A stretch of DNA of 64,000 bases. Origin: Lysinibacillus sp. OF-1. Lineage in GTDB: Bacteria; Bacillota; Bacilli; Bacillales_A; Planococcaceae. Positions 1 through 8,978 of this stretch are shown here, piece by piece (the first letter of the stretch is position 1; each line of letters starts with the position of its first letter). The notes below the pieces were generated by a model. The model did not search any database, was not told the DNA's origin, and saw only the letters and a list, made by a program, of their open reading frames with translations. The stretch lies in NCBI RefSeq assembly GCF_028356935.1, contig NZ_CP102798.1, forward strand, positions 2,480,001 to 2,544,000, read 5' to 3'. The translations under genes and the position numbers were made by a program.

Positions 1-1
1 T

Positions 2-658
2 ATTATGGAGGCGCTCATGCCGATGATTTCAATTGGCGTTTTATGGGGATTTAAACATGTGAAACCGAAGAAATACATGATGATCAGTATGGCTATTGCT
101 TTTATTGGTGCAATTTTTGTCATTACAAAAGGTGATATAAGCTTCTTACTTACACTTAAGCATAATCTGTTTTCACTCGCATTTATCCTCATTGGTGTTG
201 TTGGATGGGTGATTTATACGATGGGTGGAGCATCATTTAGTGATTGGTCTACACTTCGCTATTCAACATTGACATGTGTTTTTGGAACAATTGTAACAGG
301 TTTCTTAACAGTGTTATTTACAATCCAAGGGCATGTGTCTATGCCAAACATAGGAACGATTTCTGTAGTTAAGTATGATTTATTATTCATGATGATATTA
401 CCAGGTTTTGTGGCATTACTTAGTTGGAACTATGGCGTAAAAATTTTATCGTCCGTAAATGCAATTTTATTCATTAACTTCGTCCCAATCACAACATTAG
501 TCATTATGATGATCCAAGGATATAAAATAACAATTTTTGATGTTGCAGGGACATTGCTTGTTATTATCGCCCTCATGCGAAACAATGTATATCAGCGTAA
601 AGAAGAAAACGAGCATCAGAAGAATTTACTAAAGGAACAGTTGAGTAAGGTTATTTGA
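2..658 (+). CDS. EamA/DMT-family transporter, C-terminal part (cut by window edge)
   Basis: Inner-membrane permease of the drug/metabolite transporter superfamily; the substrate cannot be told from sequence. About 217 residues are visible, whereas EamA permeases are usually near 300 with ten helices, so the N-terminal third lies left of the window. The reading frame is open to the window edge and the first ATG at position 5 is probably internal. Several hydrophobic helices are visible, for example FVALLSWNYGVKILSSVNA, which fits the second EamA repeat. The tail is short, charged and cytoplasmic. The next gene follows 23 bases downstream with its own ribosome site. Confidence 0.8.
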   Translation: MMEALMPMISIGVLWGFKHVKPKKYMMISMAIAFIGAIFVITKGDISFLLTLKHNLFSLAFILIGVVGWVIYTMGGASFSDWSTLRYSTLTCVFGTIVTGFLTVLFTIQGHVSMPNIGTISVVKYDLLFMMILPGFVALLSWNYGVKILSSVNAILFINFVPITTLVIMMIQGYKITIFDVAGTLLVIIALMRNNVYQRKEENEHQKNLLKEQLSKVI

Positions 659-681
659 TTTAAACGTTTGGAGGTTTTTAT

Positions 682-816
682 ATGTATGAAAGTTTATTAT
701 TCTTCTTTGCTGCTGCAATTGGCTTAGAGCTTGCTGCAATTAATCGAAATGGTCGAAAAAAAATAGAACAGCAGGCTGAAATGATACAGCTATTAAAAGA
801 TGTACTTAGAAAATAA
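682..816 (+). CDS. Small membrane peptide, 44 aa (helix plus charged coil)
   Basis: A GGAGG at 670-674 sits seven bases before the ATG and supports translation. The peptide starts MYESLLFFFAAAIGLELAA, a single hydrophobic helix, followed by a basic/acidic stretch (NRNGRKKIEQQ and onwards) predicted to be a short amphipathic helix. I do not recognise a family. The same plan (one N-terminal helix, then a Lys/Glu-rich coil) occurs in the 40-residue gene at 1046, so the two may be distant paralogues. It lies immediately downstream of the EamA gene and may be cotranscribed with it. Confidence 0.6.
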   Translation: MYESLLFFFAAAIGLELAAINRNGRKKIEQQAEMIQLLKDVLRK

Positions 817-1045
817 TTAAGTTTAATAAAGGCATTATTAGGAATGTGATTACTATGTATCTTCAATGTGTTATAGTGCGTATCTGACTAAGCCATCGAC
901 GGGCATAAACCAATTCGAGCTGTGGCGTATACAAACGCTGCGGCTTTTTCTTTATTCATCGCCTTTAAACTATTTGAAACCTTTGCCAGTTTCATCCGTA
1001 AATTAATGCAGACAGTTTTCCTTTATCATTATTAGGAGGTTTCCG

Positions 1046-1168
1046 ATGAATACTTTTGCTTTAATAGCTTTTCTATTTGCAGCAGCTTCTTTTGCTTTTG
1101 CTTCATCAGCTGATGCTAAGATTAAAAAGCTAGAAAAACGTATCGAAGAACTTGAAAAACACAAGTAA
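1046..1168 (+). CDS. Small membrane peptide, 40 aa (helix plus coiled coil)
   Basis: AGGAGGT at 1034-1040 is well spaced from the ATG. The product begins MNTFALIAFLFAAASFAFAS, an Ala/Phe-rich hydrophobic segment, and ends with KIKKLEKRIEELEKHK, a clear short heptad coil with Leu/Ile at a/d positions. It could be a signal-anchored peptide that oligomerises at the membrane. No known family recognised. It shares its architecture with the gene at 682 and is followed by a YjcZ-type gene, so a sporulation role is possible (inference from position only). Confidence 0.6.
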   Translation: MNTFALIAFLFAAASFAFASSADAKIKKLEKRIEELEKHK

Positions 1169-1306
1169 TTACTTTAATACATAAATAGGTTAATAGAGTG
1201 ATTAAATTATTTTTTTACGAAAGGAAGGAATGATTAATTAGATGAATAGCATCTCTCCTATCTATAACTCTACATATTCTAGATTATAGAAAGGGGGAGA
1301 TTTAAT

Positions 1307-1423
1307 ATGGGAAATGAAGTTTATCATACAGACTATGGCAAACATGATAATTTATCATTTGCACTAATCGTTGTCCTATTTATTCTTTTAATTATTGTTG
1401 GCGCTCGTTTTATGCATAAGTAA
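1307..1423 (+). CDS. YjcZ-family small sporulation protein, 38 aa
   Basis: A strong purine-rich ribosome site (AAGGGGGAG, 1291-1299) precedes the ATG. The C-terminal half reads SFALIVVLFILLIIVGA, which is the hallmark hydrophobic segment of the YjcZ/YhaO-like tiny sporulation proteins found in many copies in Bacillaceae. The N-terminal part is polar (NEVYHTDYGKHDN) rather than the usual Gly/Tyr-rich segment. Members are thought to be spore-associated membrane or coat peptides of unknown biochemical role. A hairpin at 1515 probably ends the transcript. Confidence 0.75.
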   Translation: MGNEVYHTDYGKHDNLSFALIVVLFILLIIVGARFMHK

Positions 1424-1514
1424 CACCTTTATTATTGGCTACATCCATAAACGCCTTCTTTAAGCTACCATAATCTAATGCTATCTAACATCCTTCTACA
1501 CACTTATTATGATC

Positions 1515-1550
1515 AAAGGGTCTTCCCCCACCCCAGTGACCCTTTTATTA
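1515..1550. terminator. Rho-independent terminator
   Basis: AAAGGGTC (1515-1522) can pair with GACCCTTT (1538-1545), followed by TTATTAATTTCTTTTC. It probably ends the small-peptide transcript that includes the YjcZ gene. Confidence 0.55.
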
Positions 1551-1804
1551 ATTTCTTTTCTTCATCTGCATATATTGTCACAACTCGTTTACTGAACACT
1601 TCTTTCAACTATTTCCTTATCTCATTCCTATAGGCTTAACTTCCCTTTTGTCAGCACTGGCTTAGATAATACTTTCACTGCATTCAGCTTCCATGCATAA
1701 CAACCACTCCTCAAATCACCAAAGTGCAGTTCATCGACCTCTAATTACTTCTGAATTCAATGACCATTTAACTGATTTAGAAGTTAAATGACAACACCCA
1801 TTGG

Positions 1805-2130
1805 TAAATTTACATTTCCAATTCCATGCTTTTGAAGCGCTTTTTTAATTGGAGGGACATTCACAATATCCTATGTCCATTGTTTTACCAGCTTGGATAG
1901 CAATTGGATCAAGGTGTTGCCCTACTACATGTTTCAATTTTTTCTCACCAAGAGTGATTAAGCTCACTCAAGGTTGCTTAATTGTGGTAGCCTTCATCAG
2001 ACAATCCCCTTCTAAAGCAAGCTCAACTGCTCATATATTTTTTGACAGGTATGTCTCCAACATGCTATGCACTGTTTCTACCATTTCAAGCAGAACGAAC
2101 AACTACTTCTGCTACTCCAAAGTGTTCTAA
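1805..2130 (-). pseudogene. Decayed coding remnant, product not identified
   Basis: The minus strand shows protein-like stretches interrupted by stops and frame changes, for example KHVVGQHLDPIAIQAGKTMD (about 1875-1935) and ELALEGDCLMKATTIKQ (about 1985-2035). No frame is open through the region and there is no start with a ribosome site. I could not assign a family. The rest of the 1-kb gap between 1424 and 2438 holds only the terminator at 1515 and AT-rich sequence in which I see nothing else. Confidence 0.3.
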
Positions 2131-2438
2131 CAGCTCTTTACACTACATTAACCTTCATCATTTCGACAGTCTTTTATTTAAAAGATATCCATTAGCTTAT
2201 GAATATCATTTAGACTGTCTCCAAAACAACATGCTACTACGCAAAAGAATGAAGAGTAAGATATCAAAAGAAAAAACTGTGACAAACATTGTATTTGCCA
2301 CAGTCTAAAAGCCCCGAATTGAATTGTAGGTGCTATTATAAAATTTTATCCTTACAAATTTAATTATTATTGAATTGGACAGGAATGTACCAAAACTCCT
2401 CAAACTTGATGAATGTTCATCGTAACTGCTATACCCGA

Positions 2439-3314
2439 CTATGCTTCCTTGGGTTCAACATGTACATGCACTTCATAAACGCCTTGTTCTTCAACCATAT
2501 TTTTTTCAACAACAGACGCGACATCGTGAGCTTCCGTTATATCTAAGTTTGCATCTACAAGAATGACGACGTCTATCACCTCGTTGTTACCATAATTTCT
2601 TCCTCTGATTTCTTTTAGCCCTTTGACTCCCTCTATTTTTAAAATAATATCTTTGTATGTTTGAAGAATTTTCTCATCAAATCCATCAGAAAGTTCATGA
2701 GAAGCTTCTTTAAAGATGTCCCAAGCTGTTTTACAAATGATGAAACCTACCACTATAGCAGTTACTGTATCCAACCAAGGCATATGTAGTTGTGATCCTA
2801 AAATCCCTACAGCAGTGCCAATACTTACCCAAGCGTCTGACAAATTATCTTTAGCGGCAGCCATGACTGCTTTACTGTTTATCTTGTCAGCCAATTTTTT
2901 ATTGTAACGATAGACAGCATACATAACCACTGCTGATCCTAACCCAACATAGGCTGCGATCATATCTGGAGATTCTTTTCCACCTTGAAAAATGGACGTA
3001 AAAGCACCCACTAATACTTGAATACCAACGGCCATCATAATAAATGAAGCTACCATCGATGCAATGGTTTCACTTTTCCAATGACCGTATCGATGATCAT
3101 GGTCTGCAGGTTTTTGAGAAAGCTTTAGCCCTATAAGTACTGCAATAGAGGCAATAATATCGGTCGTATTATTTAGCCCATCTGCCTTCAAAGCTTCTGA
3201 ACCCGTCATGTATCCCATTACAACTTTTATAATGGACAAAACTATATAGGCAATAATACTGATGATTGCACCACGCTCACCTAATTTAAGATTATTATAT
3301 CTTTCTGCTTCCAA
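2439..3314 (-). CDS. Cation diffusion facilitator (CDF) family metal transporter
   Basis: Proton-coupled divalent-metal exporter of the cytoplasmic membrane (Zn/Fe/Mn/Co class; specificity unknown). The transmembrane metal-site motif is visible as ADGLNNTTD in helix 2, with a second as KDNLSDA in helix 5, and HDHRYGH precedes helix 3. The C-terminal 80 residues form the cytoplasmic ferredoxin-like domain ending VYEVHVHVEPKEA. A longer frame begins at 3362, but a TTG at 3314 lies eight bases after GGGAGG and gives 291 aa, the usual family size, so I chose it. It is a single gene with no obvious metal-regulator gene beside it. Confidence 0.85.
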   Translation of the reverse strand: MEAERYNNLKLGERGAIISIIAYIVLSIIKVVMGYMTGSEALKADGLNNTTDIIASIAVLIGLKLSQKPADHDHRYGHWKSETIASMVASFIMMAVGIQVLVGAFTSIFQGGKESPDMIAAYVGLGSAVVMYAVYRYNKKLADKINSKAVMAAAKDNLSDAWVSIGTAVGILGSQLHMPWLDTVTAIVVGFIICKTAWDIFKEASHELSDGFDEKILQTYKDIILKIEGVKGLKEIRGRNYGNNEVIDVVILVDANLDITEAHDVASVVEKNMVEEQGVYEVHVHVEPKEA

Positions 3315-3420
3315 TTCACTTACCTCCCACTTACGTACATTTTTATAATAACAACTCAACATCGAGTGGGTCTACAGCAACCTTTTTGCCTTACGATACA
3401 TAAGTAGGAGGAGTATAAAA

Positions 3421-3483
3421 GTGTTGATTATGGGAAAAAATACAGCCTTGAGGAAGAAGCTTAGTCACTGGTTAAAAACCTAG
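3421..3483 (+). CDS. Possible 20-aa peptide
   Basis: AGGAGGAG at 3406-3413 lies seven bases before a GTG that opens a 20-codon frame encoding a basic peptide, MLIMGKNTALRKKLSHWLKT. The ribosome site is the main support. It could be a real small peptide or the start of a deleted gene. Nothing else is seen in the 350-base gap between the CDF and SDR genes, apart from a weak GGTCA/TGACC dyad with a T-run near 3568-3598. Confidence 0.3.
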   Translation: MLIMGKNTALRKKLSHWLKT

Positions 3484-3668
3484 AAATTATTATTTTAAAC
3501 GAATAAAATAATATAGAATCTGTTCTTTAAGATTTTTTCCTCCAACGAACACACCTTACAAAACTTGGTCATTTCCATATTTGGGAGTGACCCTTTTTAT
3601 GTTAGGTCATTTGTTGACATACAAAGAGCCTGCCCCAATGCCTAGCAAGACTCTTAATCTCAACTTTT

Positions 3669-4415
3669 CTATCCTCGCAAAAACCCACCTTCTGAATGAA
3701 TGATTTGTCCAGTTATCCAGGTAGCCTCTTCACTTGCAAGAAAGCTAATGGTTTTCGCCACGTCATCCGGCGTACCAATCCGACCCAGTGGAAATTTCGG
3801 TAACAGATGGGTTCTAATGCCGTCATTCATCCAAGTAGAATCTGTTGGCCCTGGATTGACAGCATTTACGGTAATATCTAAGGGAGCGAGTTCTTGAGCT
3901 AAGGACCTTGTAAACGCTGAAATAGCTCCTTTCGTCGAGACATAGGCTAATTCCCCAACCATCGGACCTAAATCCTGACCTGATGTCATATTAATAATTC
4001 TGCCTGCTTTTAAATTGGCCTTTTTCCATAGTCGGGCAAATTCAACAGAAAGAAGAAAGGTTGACCTCATATTGACTGCGTAATGTTGGTCGAGTGTTAG
4101 CACATCTAACTTTAAATAGCCATCTTGTGCTGAATGAGCTGCATTATTTACTAGAATGGAAGGTACGCCTAGTTTTTCAACAACCTTCTGACATATCGTT
4201 TGTGCTGCCAGTGGATTTGATAAATCAATCGTCATATCTTCACAAGAGACCCTCATACTCTCTATCTCCATTTGGAATTCATCAATCCAAGCAGGATCAG
4301 CTTGCCAGTGTGTGAAAAAAATATTTACCTCATCCGCAGCCAATCTTCTGCAAATAGCTGTACCAATATCTCTTGGATGACTTGCACCTGTAACGATAGC
4401 TATTTTATTCATCAT
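3669..4415 (-). CDS. SDR-family oxidoreductase (FabG-like)
   Basis: NAD(P)-dependent short-chain dehydrogenase/reductase of 248 aa in the cytoplasm; substrate unknown. The N-terminal nucleotide site is TGASHPRDIGTAICRRLA, a variant with HPRD inserted before the Ile-Gly. NNAAHS is the NAG-like motif, the catalytic Ser is in INMTSGQ and the YxxxK pair is AYVSTK. NAVNPGPTDSTWM follows, and the end GQIIHSEGGFLRG matches the classical family C-terminus. The HPRD-type nucleotide loop is common in Bacillus SDRs annotated as 3-oxoacyl-ACP reductases. GGAGG lies six bases before the first ATG. It stands alone between intergenic gaps. Confidence 0.85.
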   Translation of the reverse strand: MMNKIAIVTGASHPRDIGTAICRRLAADEVNIFFTHWQADPAWIDEFQMEIESMRVSCEDMTIDLSNPLAAQTICQKVVEKLGVPSILVNNAAHSAQDGYLKLDVLTLDQHYAVNMRSTFLLSVEFARLWKKANLKAGRIINMTSGQDLGPMVGELAYVSTKGAISAFTRSLAQELAPLDITVNAVNPGPTDSTWMNDGIRTHLLPKFPLGRIGTPDDVAKTISFLASEEATWITGQIIHSEGGFLRG

Positions 4416-4650
4416 TCTTAACCTCCATTTTATAGGATATAGAGGTGTTCATTGATATAAAAAAGGAGCATAACCAAACTGGTTTGCTCAGTCTTTAGTA
4501 TTAACGTACAACCTCACCCTAAATAGGCTCTCCTCTCTATATAAGAGGGATGTGCTACTATTTATTTCATAGATTGTTTATGCCAGAGTTTTTCTATACA
4601 GCTCTTTCCTAATCAATGATCTGCATTTAAAAAACTTTTGTCATAACCCT

Positions 4651-5307
4651 TTAATCTAAAATTTTGATATTATTTTGAACATCGATAGAAAATTGCTCTA
4701 CATCATAATGATGTTTCTTAATCATGTCTTCCGCTAGCTGATAAACCTGCTTTTGTATCATGTTATTTTTCTCTTGTGTTAAATTAATCCTTATCTGAAT
4801 TTCCTCAGATGTAATACTATGATCGATACTGAAGATGCCATAATTTTGGTCAATCATTTCTTCAAATAGATTGGCGAGGACATCATTATAGCTTAGTCGC
4901 GTTGAGCTAGGCTCTGCTGGTTCGTAAAGATTTTTTAACGTTAATTGAAAAAAAACAGGATTTAAATTATTTTCTTTCAACACATTCAACATAATTTCTT
5001 CTATTTTTTGTTTGGTGCTAGTATCAGCCTTGTCTGGTAATGACACGAGAAGTTCGATTTTGTCATTAGGCAGAACCCCGTAATCTAATTGAAAGCTATA
5101 ATTTTCTTTGCGCAGGGCATGGGAAATCTCACTGATTAAAAATTGATATTGCTGAATATAACCCAATAATTCATTATTGCTGGGCTGTGGCACTGAAACA
5201 TTGGATTTTTCAGCATATTGAATAGGTGCATTCGCCAAAAGGAAAAATCCACTACAAACAATAACAGCTAGTAGAAACCATAACGTAAATACCTTTTTGA
5301 TAAACAT
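4651..5307 (-). CDS. Membrane-anchored protein with an internally duplicated domain
   Basis: A 218-aa protein with an uncleaved-looking N-terminal helix (VFTLWFLLAVIVCSGFFLLA, about residues 7-26), so it should be anchored and face outwards. Two similar halves follow, about 50-125 and 140-215. Each has a helix, a short strand pair such as KIELLVSLP or EIQIRINLT, a second helix rich in Lys/Glu, and a closing FxLTLKN or FSIDVQN strand. I do not recognise the family; a DUF4030-like fold is a possibility only. GGGGG seven bases before the ATG supports the start. It is 46 bases downstream of a GNAT gene on the same strand and may be cotranscribed. Confidence 0.65.
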   Translation of the reverse strand: MFIKKVFTLWFLLAVIVCSGFFLLANAPIQYAEKSNVSVPQPSNNELLGYIQQYQFLISEISHALRKENYSFQLDYGVLPNDKIELLVSLPDKADTSTKQKIEEIMLNVLKENNLNPVFFQLTLKNLYEPAEPSSTRLSYNDVLANLFEEMIDQNYGIFSIDHSITSEEIQIRINLTQEKNNMIQKQVYQLAEDMIKKHHYDVEQFSIDVQNNIKILD

Positions 5308-5353
5308 TTATAGCCCCCTTATTCGGGACTATATGCAAGTTCTGTAAAGCTAA

Positions 5354-5827
5354 TTACGGTAGAATCTTATAAAACAACACACGATCTTGATTTTCGCCAC
5401 CGTAATTGCTGTGGACGGACACCTTATCCATCTCTTTGTCACCCTTTTCCATTCTAAAGCCCATATTCGTATGAAAGGCTATCGAAATTTCATTTATAGG
5501 TGACGTGACACATTTCACAATATTTCGATGATATTGCTTCACTACATGAAAGAATACGTCGTATAACCTTTTTGCAATATTCTGTTTTCTGTAATCAGGA
5601 TGGACCCCAACAAAATGGATAAATGCTTCATTTGAGTTGGCCTGCGATAAAAACCCTACAAGAAAGCCAATAATTTCGCCATCCTTTTCCATGATTAGGC
5701 TAGTATTCGTAAAATGATCAAAAAATAATTTGGGCAGCTTATCTGACATATTCCTATCTCCCCACCACTCATTAATCAATGGAGATAAAATATAGTAATC
5801 TGAACTTTTTAAGCTACGAATGTTCAT
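5354..5827 (-). CDS. GNAT-family N-acetyltransferase
   Basis: A 157-aa single-domain acetyltransferase predicted to use acetyl-CoA; acceptor unknown. The core strand IIGFLVGFLSQ is followed by IHFVGVHPDYRKQNIAKRLYD, which contains the acetyl-CoA pyrophosphate loop (usual R/Q-xx-G/A; here RKQNIA, with Asn where Gly is usual). ISIAFHTNMGFRMEKGD is the family's motif B, and YGGENQDRVLFYKIL is the end. GGAGGG precedes the ATG. It is probably the first gene of a pair with the membrane-anchored protein downstream. Confidence 0.85.
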   Translation of the reverse strand: MNIRSLKSSDYYILSPLINEWWGDRNMSDKLPKLFFDHFTNTSLIMEKDGEIIGFLVGFLSQANSNEAFIHFVGVHPDYRKQNIAKRLYDVFFHVVKQYHRNIVKCVTSPINEISIAFHTNMGFRMEKGDKEMDKVSVHSNYGGENQDRVLFYKILP

Positions 5828-5948
5828 GGAATCCCTCCTCTATTTTCAACTCATCCTGTAACATTGGTAACGGATCAGGTGCTACTACAATTAAATAAAA
5901 CGTTACAATCACCCTGGCAAACACGCTACCAATACGTATGAATTTGAT

Positions 5949-6081
5949 TTACAAATCAGATAACGTTGGCGTTTCTTTGTAGCGCCAACGTTCAAAAAAT
6001 AAAACTTTCTTCTGGATCATATAAGCACCATATACAATAACCATAAACAGGTATGGATAAAACAATGCTGATGAATAACAT
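5949..6081 (-). pseudogene. Small membrane-protein gene, apparently frameshifted
   Basis: A good GGAGGG lies seven bases before an ATG at 6081 (MLFISIVLSIPVYGY). The convincing protein-like C-terminus, VIVYGAYMIQKKVLFFERWR and KETPTLSDL, is in another frame and stops at 5949. A one-base indel near 6050 would join them into a protein of about 43 aa with one or two helices. A perfect dyad, AACGTTGGCG/CGCCAACGTT (5962-5992), lies inside the 3' end. The remaining 5828-6157 gap shows nothing more. Confidence 0.35.
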
Positions 6082-6157
6082 CTATATACCCTCCATCTAC
6101 AATGTTAAATCATATTCTCATTTTACCCTACCATTTATTTCAATTTCAATGATTCAA

Positions 6158-7633
6158 TCAAACCTTTGCCATCACTAATGATTTTAACGTATCACTTAAC
6201 GTCTGAATGCGATTGGTCGTATCGGTCATCCTCACCAGTAGCTGATTTTCATCTTCCACTGAATGTAAAATATCGCCAGTGGACTCAGCATTTTGCTCGG
6301 TCATTTTATTAAGTCTTTCAATTTGCACTTGGATTGTCTCGAACTGTGAAATCGCACTGCTTAATTCATGCATTCCCCTAGTTAAATCTGTATTGGTTTG
6401 AGCAAATGAATCCTTCAAGACATTTAAGAAATGACTGACTTCCTGCAACAATTGTTCCCCATGCTGTAACGCTTTCTCACCATCGTCAGAACGTTGATGT
6501 GCTGCTGTTGATTTTTCAAACAAGGTTTTCGTCACATTTGTAATACTTACGGTAATCGCCGCGCTTTCCTCTGCTAGCTTGCGTACCTCATCTGCCACTA
6601 CGGCAAATCCTTTACCATGCTCCCCTGCTCTGGCCGCCTCTATGGCCGCGTTCAATGCCAATAAATTGGTCTGCTCTGCAATATGTGTAATTCCCTTTAA
6701 TAGGCTATCTACCGTTTGCAAGCTGTGCTGTAGCTCATTTACAGTTTCTGCAGTTGAGCTCATCGCATCACTCATCACGCTCATCTGGGCCATCGCCTCC
6801 TGCATTTTGTTCCAACCTGCCAAAACCTCCTGCTGCAGCTCAGTTGATTTTCCTACGGTATCCTTTGATATGGTCAAAGTTTCATTCACGAAATGGACGG
6901 AATCGCCCATTGTGCCATGAATCACTTGCAGACTAGAGGCTTCCTGCTGAATACTTGCCGAAATAGCCTCTGTCGCTAGCAATATTTGTTTACTAGAGCC
7001 TGAAATCCTTTGCATCGTTTGCTGGAATTGCGTGACATGCTCATCCAAGGCCTGACTGCTTTTTTCGATTTCAAGAAAGGTATTTTGTAACTGATTGAAG
7101 GATGCTTGTACCTCATTTTGCTGCGCCTTTGCATGTTCAATCAGCTCATTCCCCCATTTGGCCAGCAAATAAAAGACAATAATCACGCCATTCATAATCG
7201 CTAGAAGTGTTACAAAGACGATGATATCATCAAATGGGCCCAACAAGGATGACGAGTTGACCATATATAAAATGAAAAAGCTAAGATTTGTTAGAATACC
7301 AAAGAAGACAATTAATTCTTTTTTAAAATACAAGGCAATAATGGCCACCGTGCATAGTAAAATATAGTGCTTATTTAATGAAAAGCTATCAAGCAAAAAT
7401 AGTGTAAAAACAACACTTGATGGAATTAAGCCAAAGATAAAACCTTTGACATACGTTTTGATGGGTAATAAATAATTACAAACTGCCAATGAAATGACAG
7501 CAAGCCCAATAAATAAAAAATGTATTCCTTTCGATAGAATCATTGGTCCGCAAATTAAAATGGCTAATATTGAGATGATAGCCAAATTGACACGGTGGAC
7601 TTTCCGTGTGTCATAACGAATTTTATTCTCCAT
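6158..7633 (-). CDS. Methyl-accepting chemotaxis protein with a multi-helix membrane sensor
   Basis: Chemoreceptor of 491 aa that would signal through CheA/CheW. Residues about 15-165 form six closely spaced hydrophobic helices with no sizeable extracellular loop, so it probably senses something in or near the membrane or in the cytosol. A coiled-coil signalling domain follows with the invariant hairpin tip around [19 protein letters not shown] and [18 protein letters not shown]. There is no HAMP domain, which is unusual for classical receptors but common for this architecture. GGGGGATAAAA precedes the ATG. A perfect TGAATG-GA-CATTCA dyad lies 20 bases upstream of the start codon (7652-7665). 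Confidence 0.9.
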   Translation of the reverse strand: MENKIRYDTRKVHRVNLAIISILAILICGPMILSKGIHFLFIGLAVISLAVCNYLLPIKTYVKGFIFGLIPSSVVFTLFLLDSFSLNKHYILLCTVAIIALYFKKELIVFFGILTNLSFFILYMVNSSSLLGPFDDIIVFVTLLAIMNGVIIVFYLLAKWGNELIEHAKAQQNEVQASFNQLQNTFLEIEKSSQALDEHVTQFQQTMQRISGSSKQILLATEAISASIQQEASSLQVIHGTMGDSVHFVNETLTISKDTVGKSTELQQEVLAGWNKMQEAMAQMSVMSDAMSSTAETVNELQHSLQTVDSLLKGITHIAEQTNLLALNAAIEAARAGEHGKGFAVVADEVRKLAEESAAITVSITNVTKTLFEKSTAAHQRSDDGEKALQHGEQLLQEVSHFLNVLKDSFAQTNTDLTRGMHELSSAISQFETIQVQIERLNKMTEQNAESTGDILHSVEDENQLLVRMTDTTNRIQTLSDTLKSLVMAKV

Positions 7634-7651
7634 TTTTATCCCCCTAAAAAA

Positions 7652-7665
7652 TGAATGGACATTCA
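7652..7665. promoter_or_regulatory. TGAATG-GA-CATTCA palindrome, possible TetR/FadR-type operator
   Basis: A perfect 6-2-6 dyad in the divergent intergenic region between the chemoreceptor and the MBL-fold hydrolase. It resembles the half-site (TGAATG) of the two palindromes near 59.8 and 60.3 kb. Function is inferred from symmetry and location only. Confidence 0.4.
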
Positions 7666-7770
7666 GTTTAATTTTCTATTATTATATAGTATAACTACTA
7701 CTTTTTGTAGCTAAATATTGCATTCGAAAGCATATTTTAGTCATTTTTGAAATAAAAGGGGGAAATACAT

Positions 7771-8733
7771 TTGACTAATGTCCAACAAATCGCACCAAAT
7801 TTCTATTGTATTGACACACATGATTTAAATCGTGAGCAGCGAACGAGCTCCTATTTATTAATGGATGAAAAAATTGCCTTGATCGAAACTTCTGCAAGCC
7901 CTTCCGTTCCTTATATTATGGCAGGATTAAAGGAACTAAATATTGCATTAGAGGATATTCACTATGTAATCGTGACACATATCCATTTAGATCATGCTGG
8001 CGGCGCAGGTTTATTTTTACAAAGCTGTCCTAATGCCAAATTAGTAGTCCATCCACGAGGGGTGGCTCACATGATTGATCCAAGTCGCCTTATTTCCAGT
8101 GCAAAGAGCGTTTATGGTGCTGAATTTGATAAACTCTTTGATCCAATTGTGCCTATCGATGCTACGCGAATTATTGAGGTTAGCCATGAACAGCGTCTAT
8201 CTTTAGGACAACATCATTTAACGTTCTTTCATACAGAAGGTCATGCTAAACATCATGTTTCAATGCTTTATTCTGCTACAAATGGCTTGTTTGTCGGGGA
8301 TACAACAGGCGTTCGTTACCCAGAAATGGATGGTGAAGCGATTGATTTAATCATTCCGTCGACTTCTCCAAACCAGTACGACCCAGAAACAATGGAGCTA
8401 TCTCTTCAATTGTATGAAAAGCTCCATGCAAGTGAACTATATTTCGGCCATTACGGTGCGTATAAAAATCCAACAGAGGCTTATCGTCAGGTGCGCTATT
8501 GGACACCTCTCTTTCTAGCAGAGGGCAGAAACGCACAAGCGGCATCAAGTGACTTCCAGCAGCAAGTTCGCTATCTAGATGATCGCTTAAAGACGCTTTT
8601 ATTCAGCTATTTACAGGAAAACGACATTCCCACAGATCATCCAGTCTATCAAACAATCCCGTTCGATACGATTGTGTCATCAATGGGCATACTGGACTAC
8701 TTAGAAAAAGTAAATACCCAGGCGTCACGCTAA
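7771..8733 (+). CDS. MBL-fold metallo-hydrolase
   Basis: A 320-aa metallo-beta-lactamase-fold hydrolase, probably with a dinuclear metal site in the cytoplasm; substrate unknown. The metal motif VTHIHLDHAGGAG (HxHxDH, about residues 70-82) is intact, FHTEGHAKHHVSM gives the next His, LFVGDTTG the Asp and YFGHYG the last His. The C-terminal 100 residues are a helical extension typical of the family. Start is a TTG preceded by AAAGGGGGAA. A hairpin with a T-run at 8739 ends the gene. Divergent from the chemoreceptor. Confidence 0.88.
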   Translation: MTNVQQIAPNFYCIDTHDLNREQRTSSYLLMDEKIALIETSASPSVPYIMAGLKELNIALEDIHYVIVTHIHLDHAGGAGLFLQSCPNAKLVVHPRGVAHMIDPSRLISSAKSVYGAEFDKLFDPIVPIDATRIIEVSHEQRLSLGQHHLTFFHTEGHAKHHVSMLYSATNGLFVGDTTGVRYPEMDGEAIDLIIPSTSPNQYDPETMELSLQLYEKLHASELYFGHYGAYKNPTEAYRQVRYWTPLFLAEGRNAQAASSDFQQQVRYLDDRLKTLLFSYLQENDIPTDHPVYQTIPFDTIVSSMGILDYLEKVNTQASR

Positions 8734-8738
8734 CAGTA

Positions 8739-8777
8739 AAAAGAGGTGCCTCTAGTGATTTGGGAGACACCTCTTTT
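8739..8777 (+). terminator. Rho-independent terminator
   Basis: AAAAGAGGTGCCTC (8739-8752) pairs with GAGACACCTCTTTT (8764-8777) with one mismatch. It lies six bases after the MBL-fold gene's stop. Confidence 0.8.
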
Positions 8778-8978
8778 CTGCAAGTTAGTGGGTGCGAAAT
8801 GCTCAGCTTCAAGTAAAGGCTCTCCTCTTGTATCCCTATAAAGGGGACTGCTGCTAATGTAGTCAAAACTAGCCTGTTTTTCAGTAGGACTGCTTTTTTC
8901 CTACTAGCTGATGCTTGCTTATTCTTTTTACTAGGTTTAGAAGGGCCATGTATTCACCTAGATAAATTTGAAAAGGAA

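Noticed and set aside
1849-2308. Two plus-strand frames in the decayed region
   Set aside because: They lack ribosome sites and overlap more protein-like minus-strand fragments.
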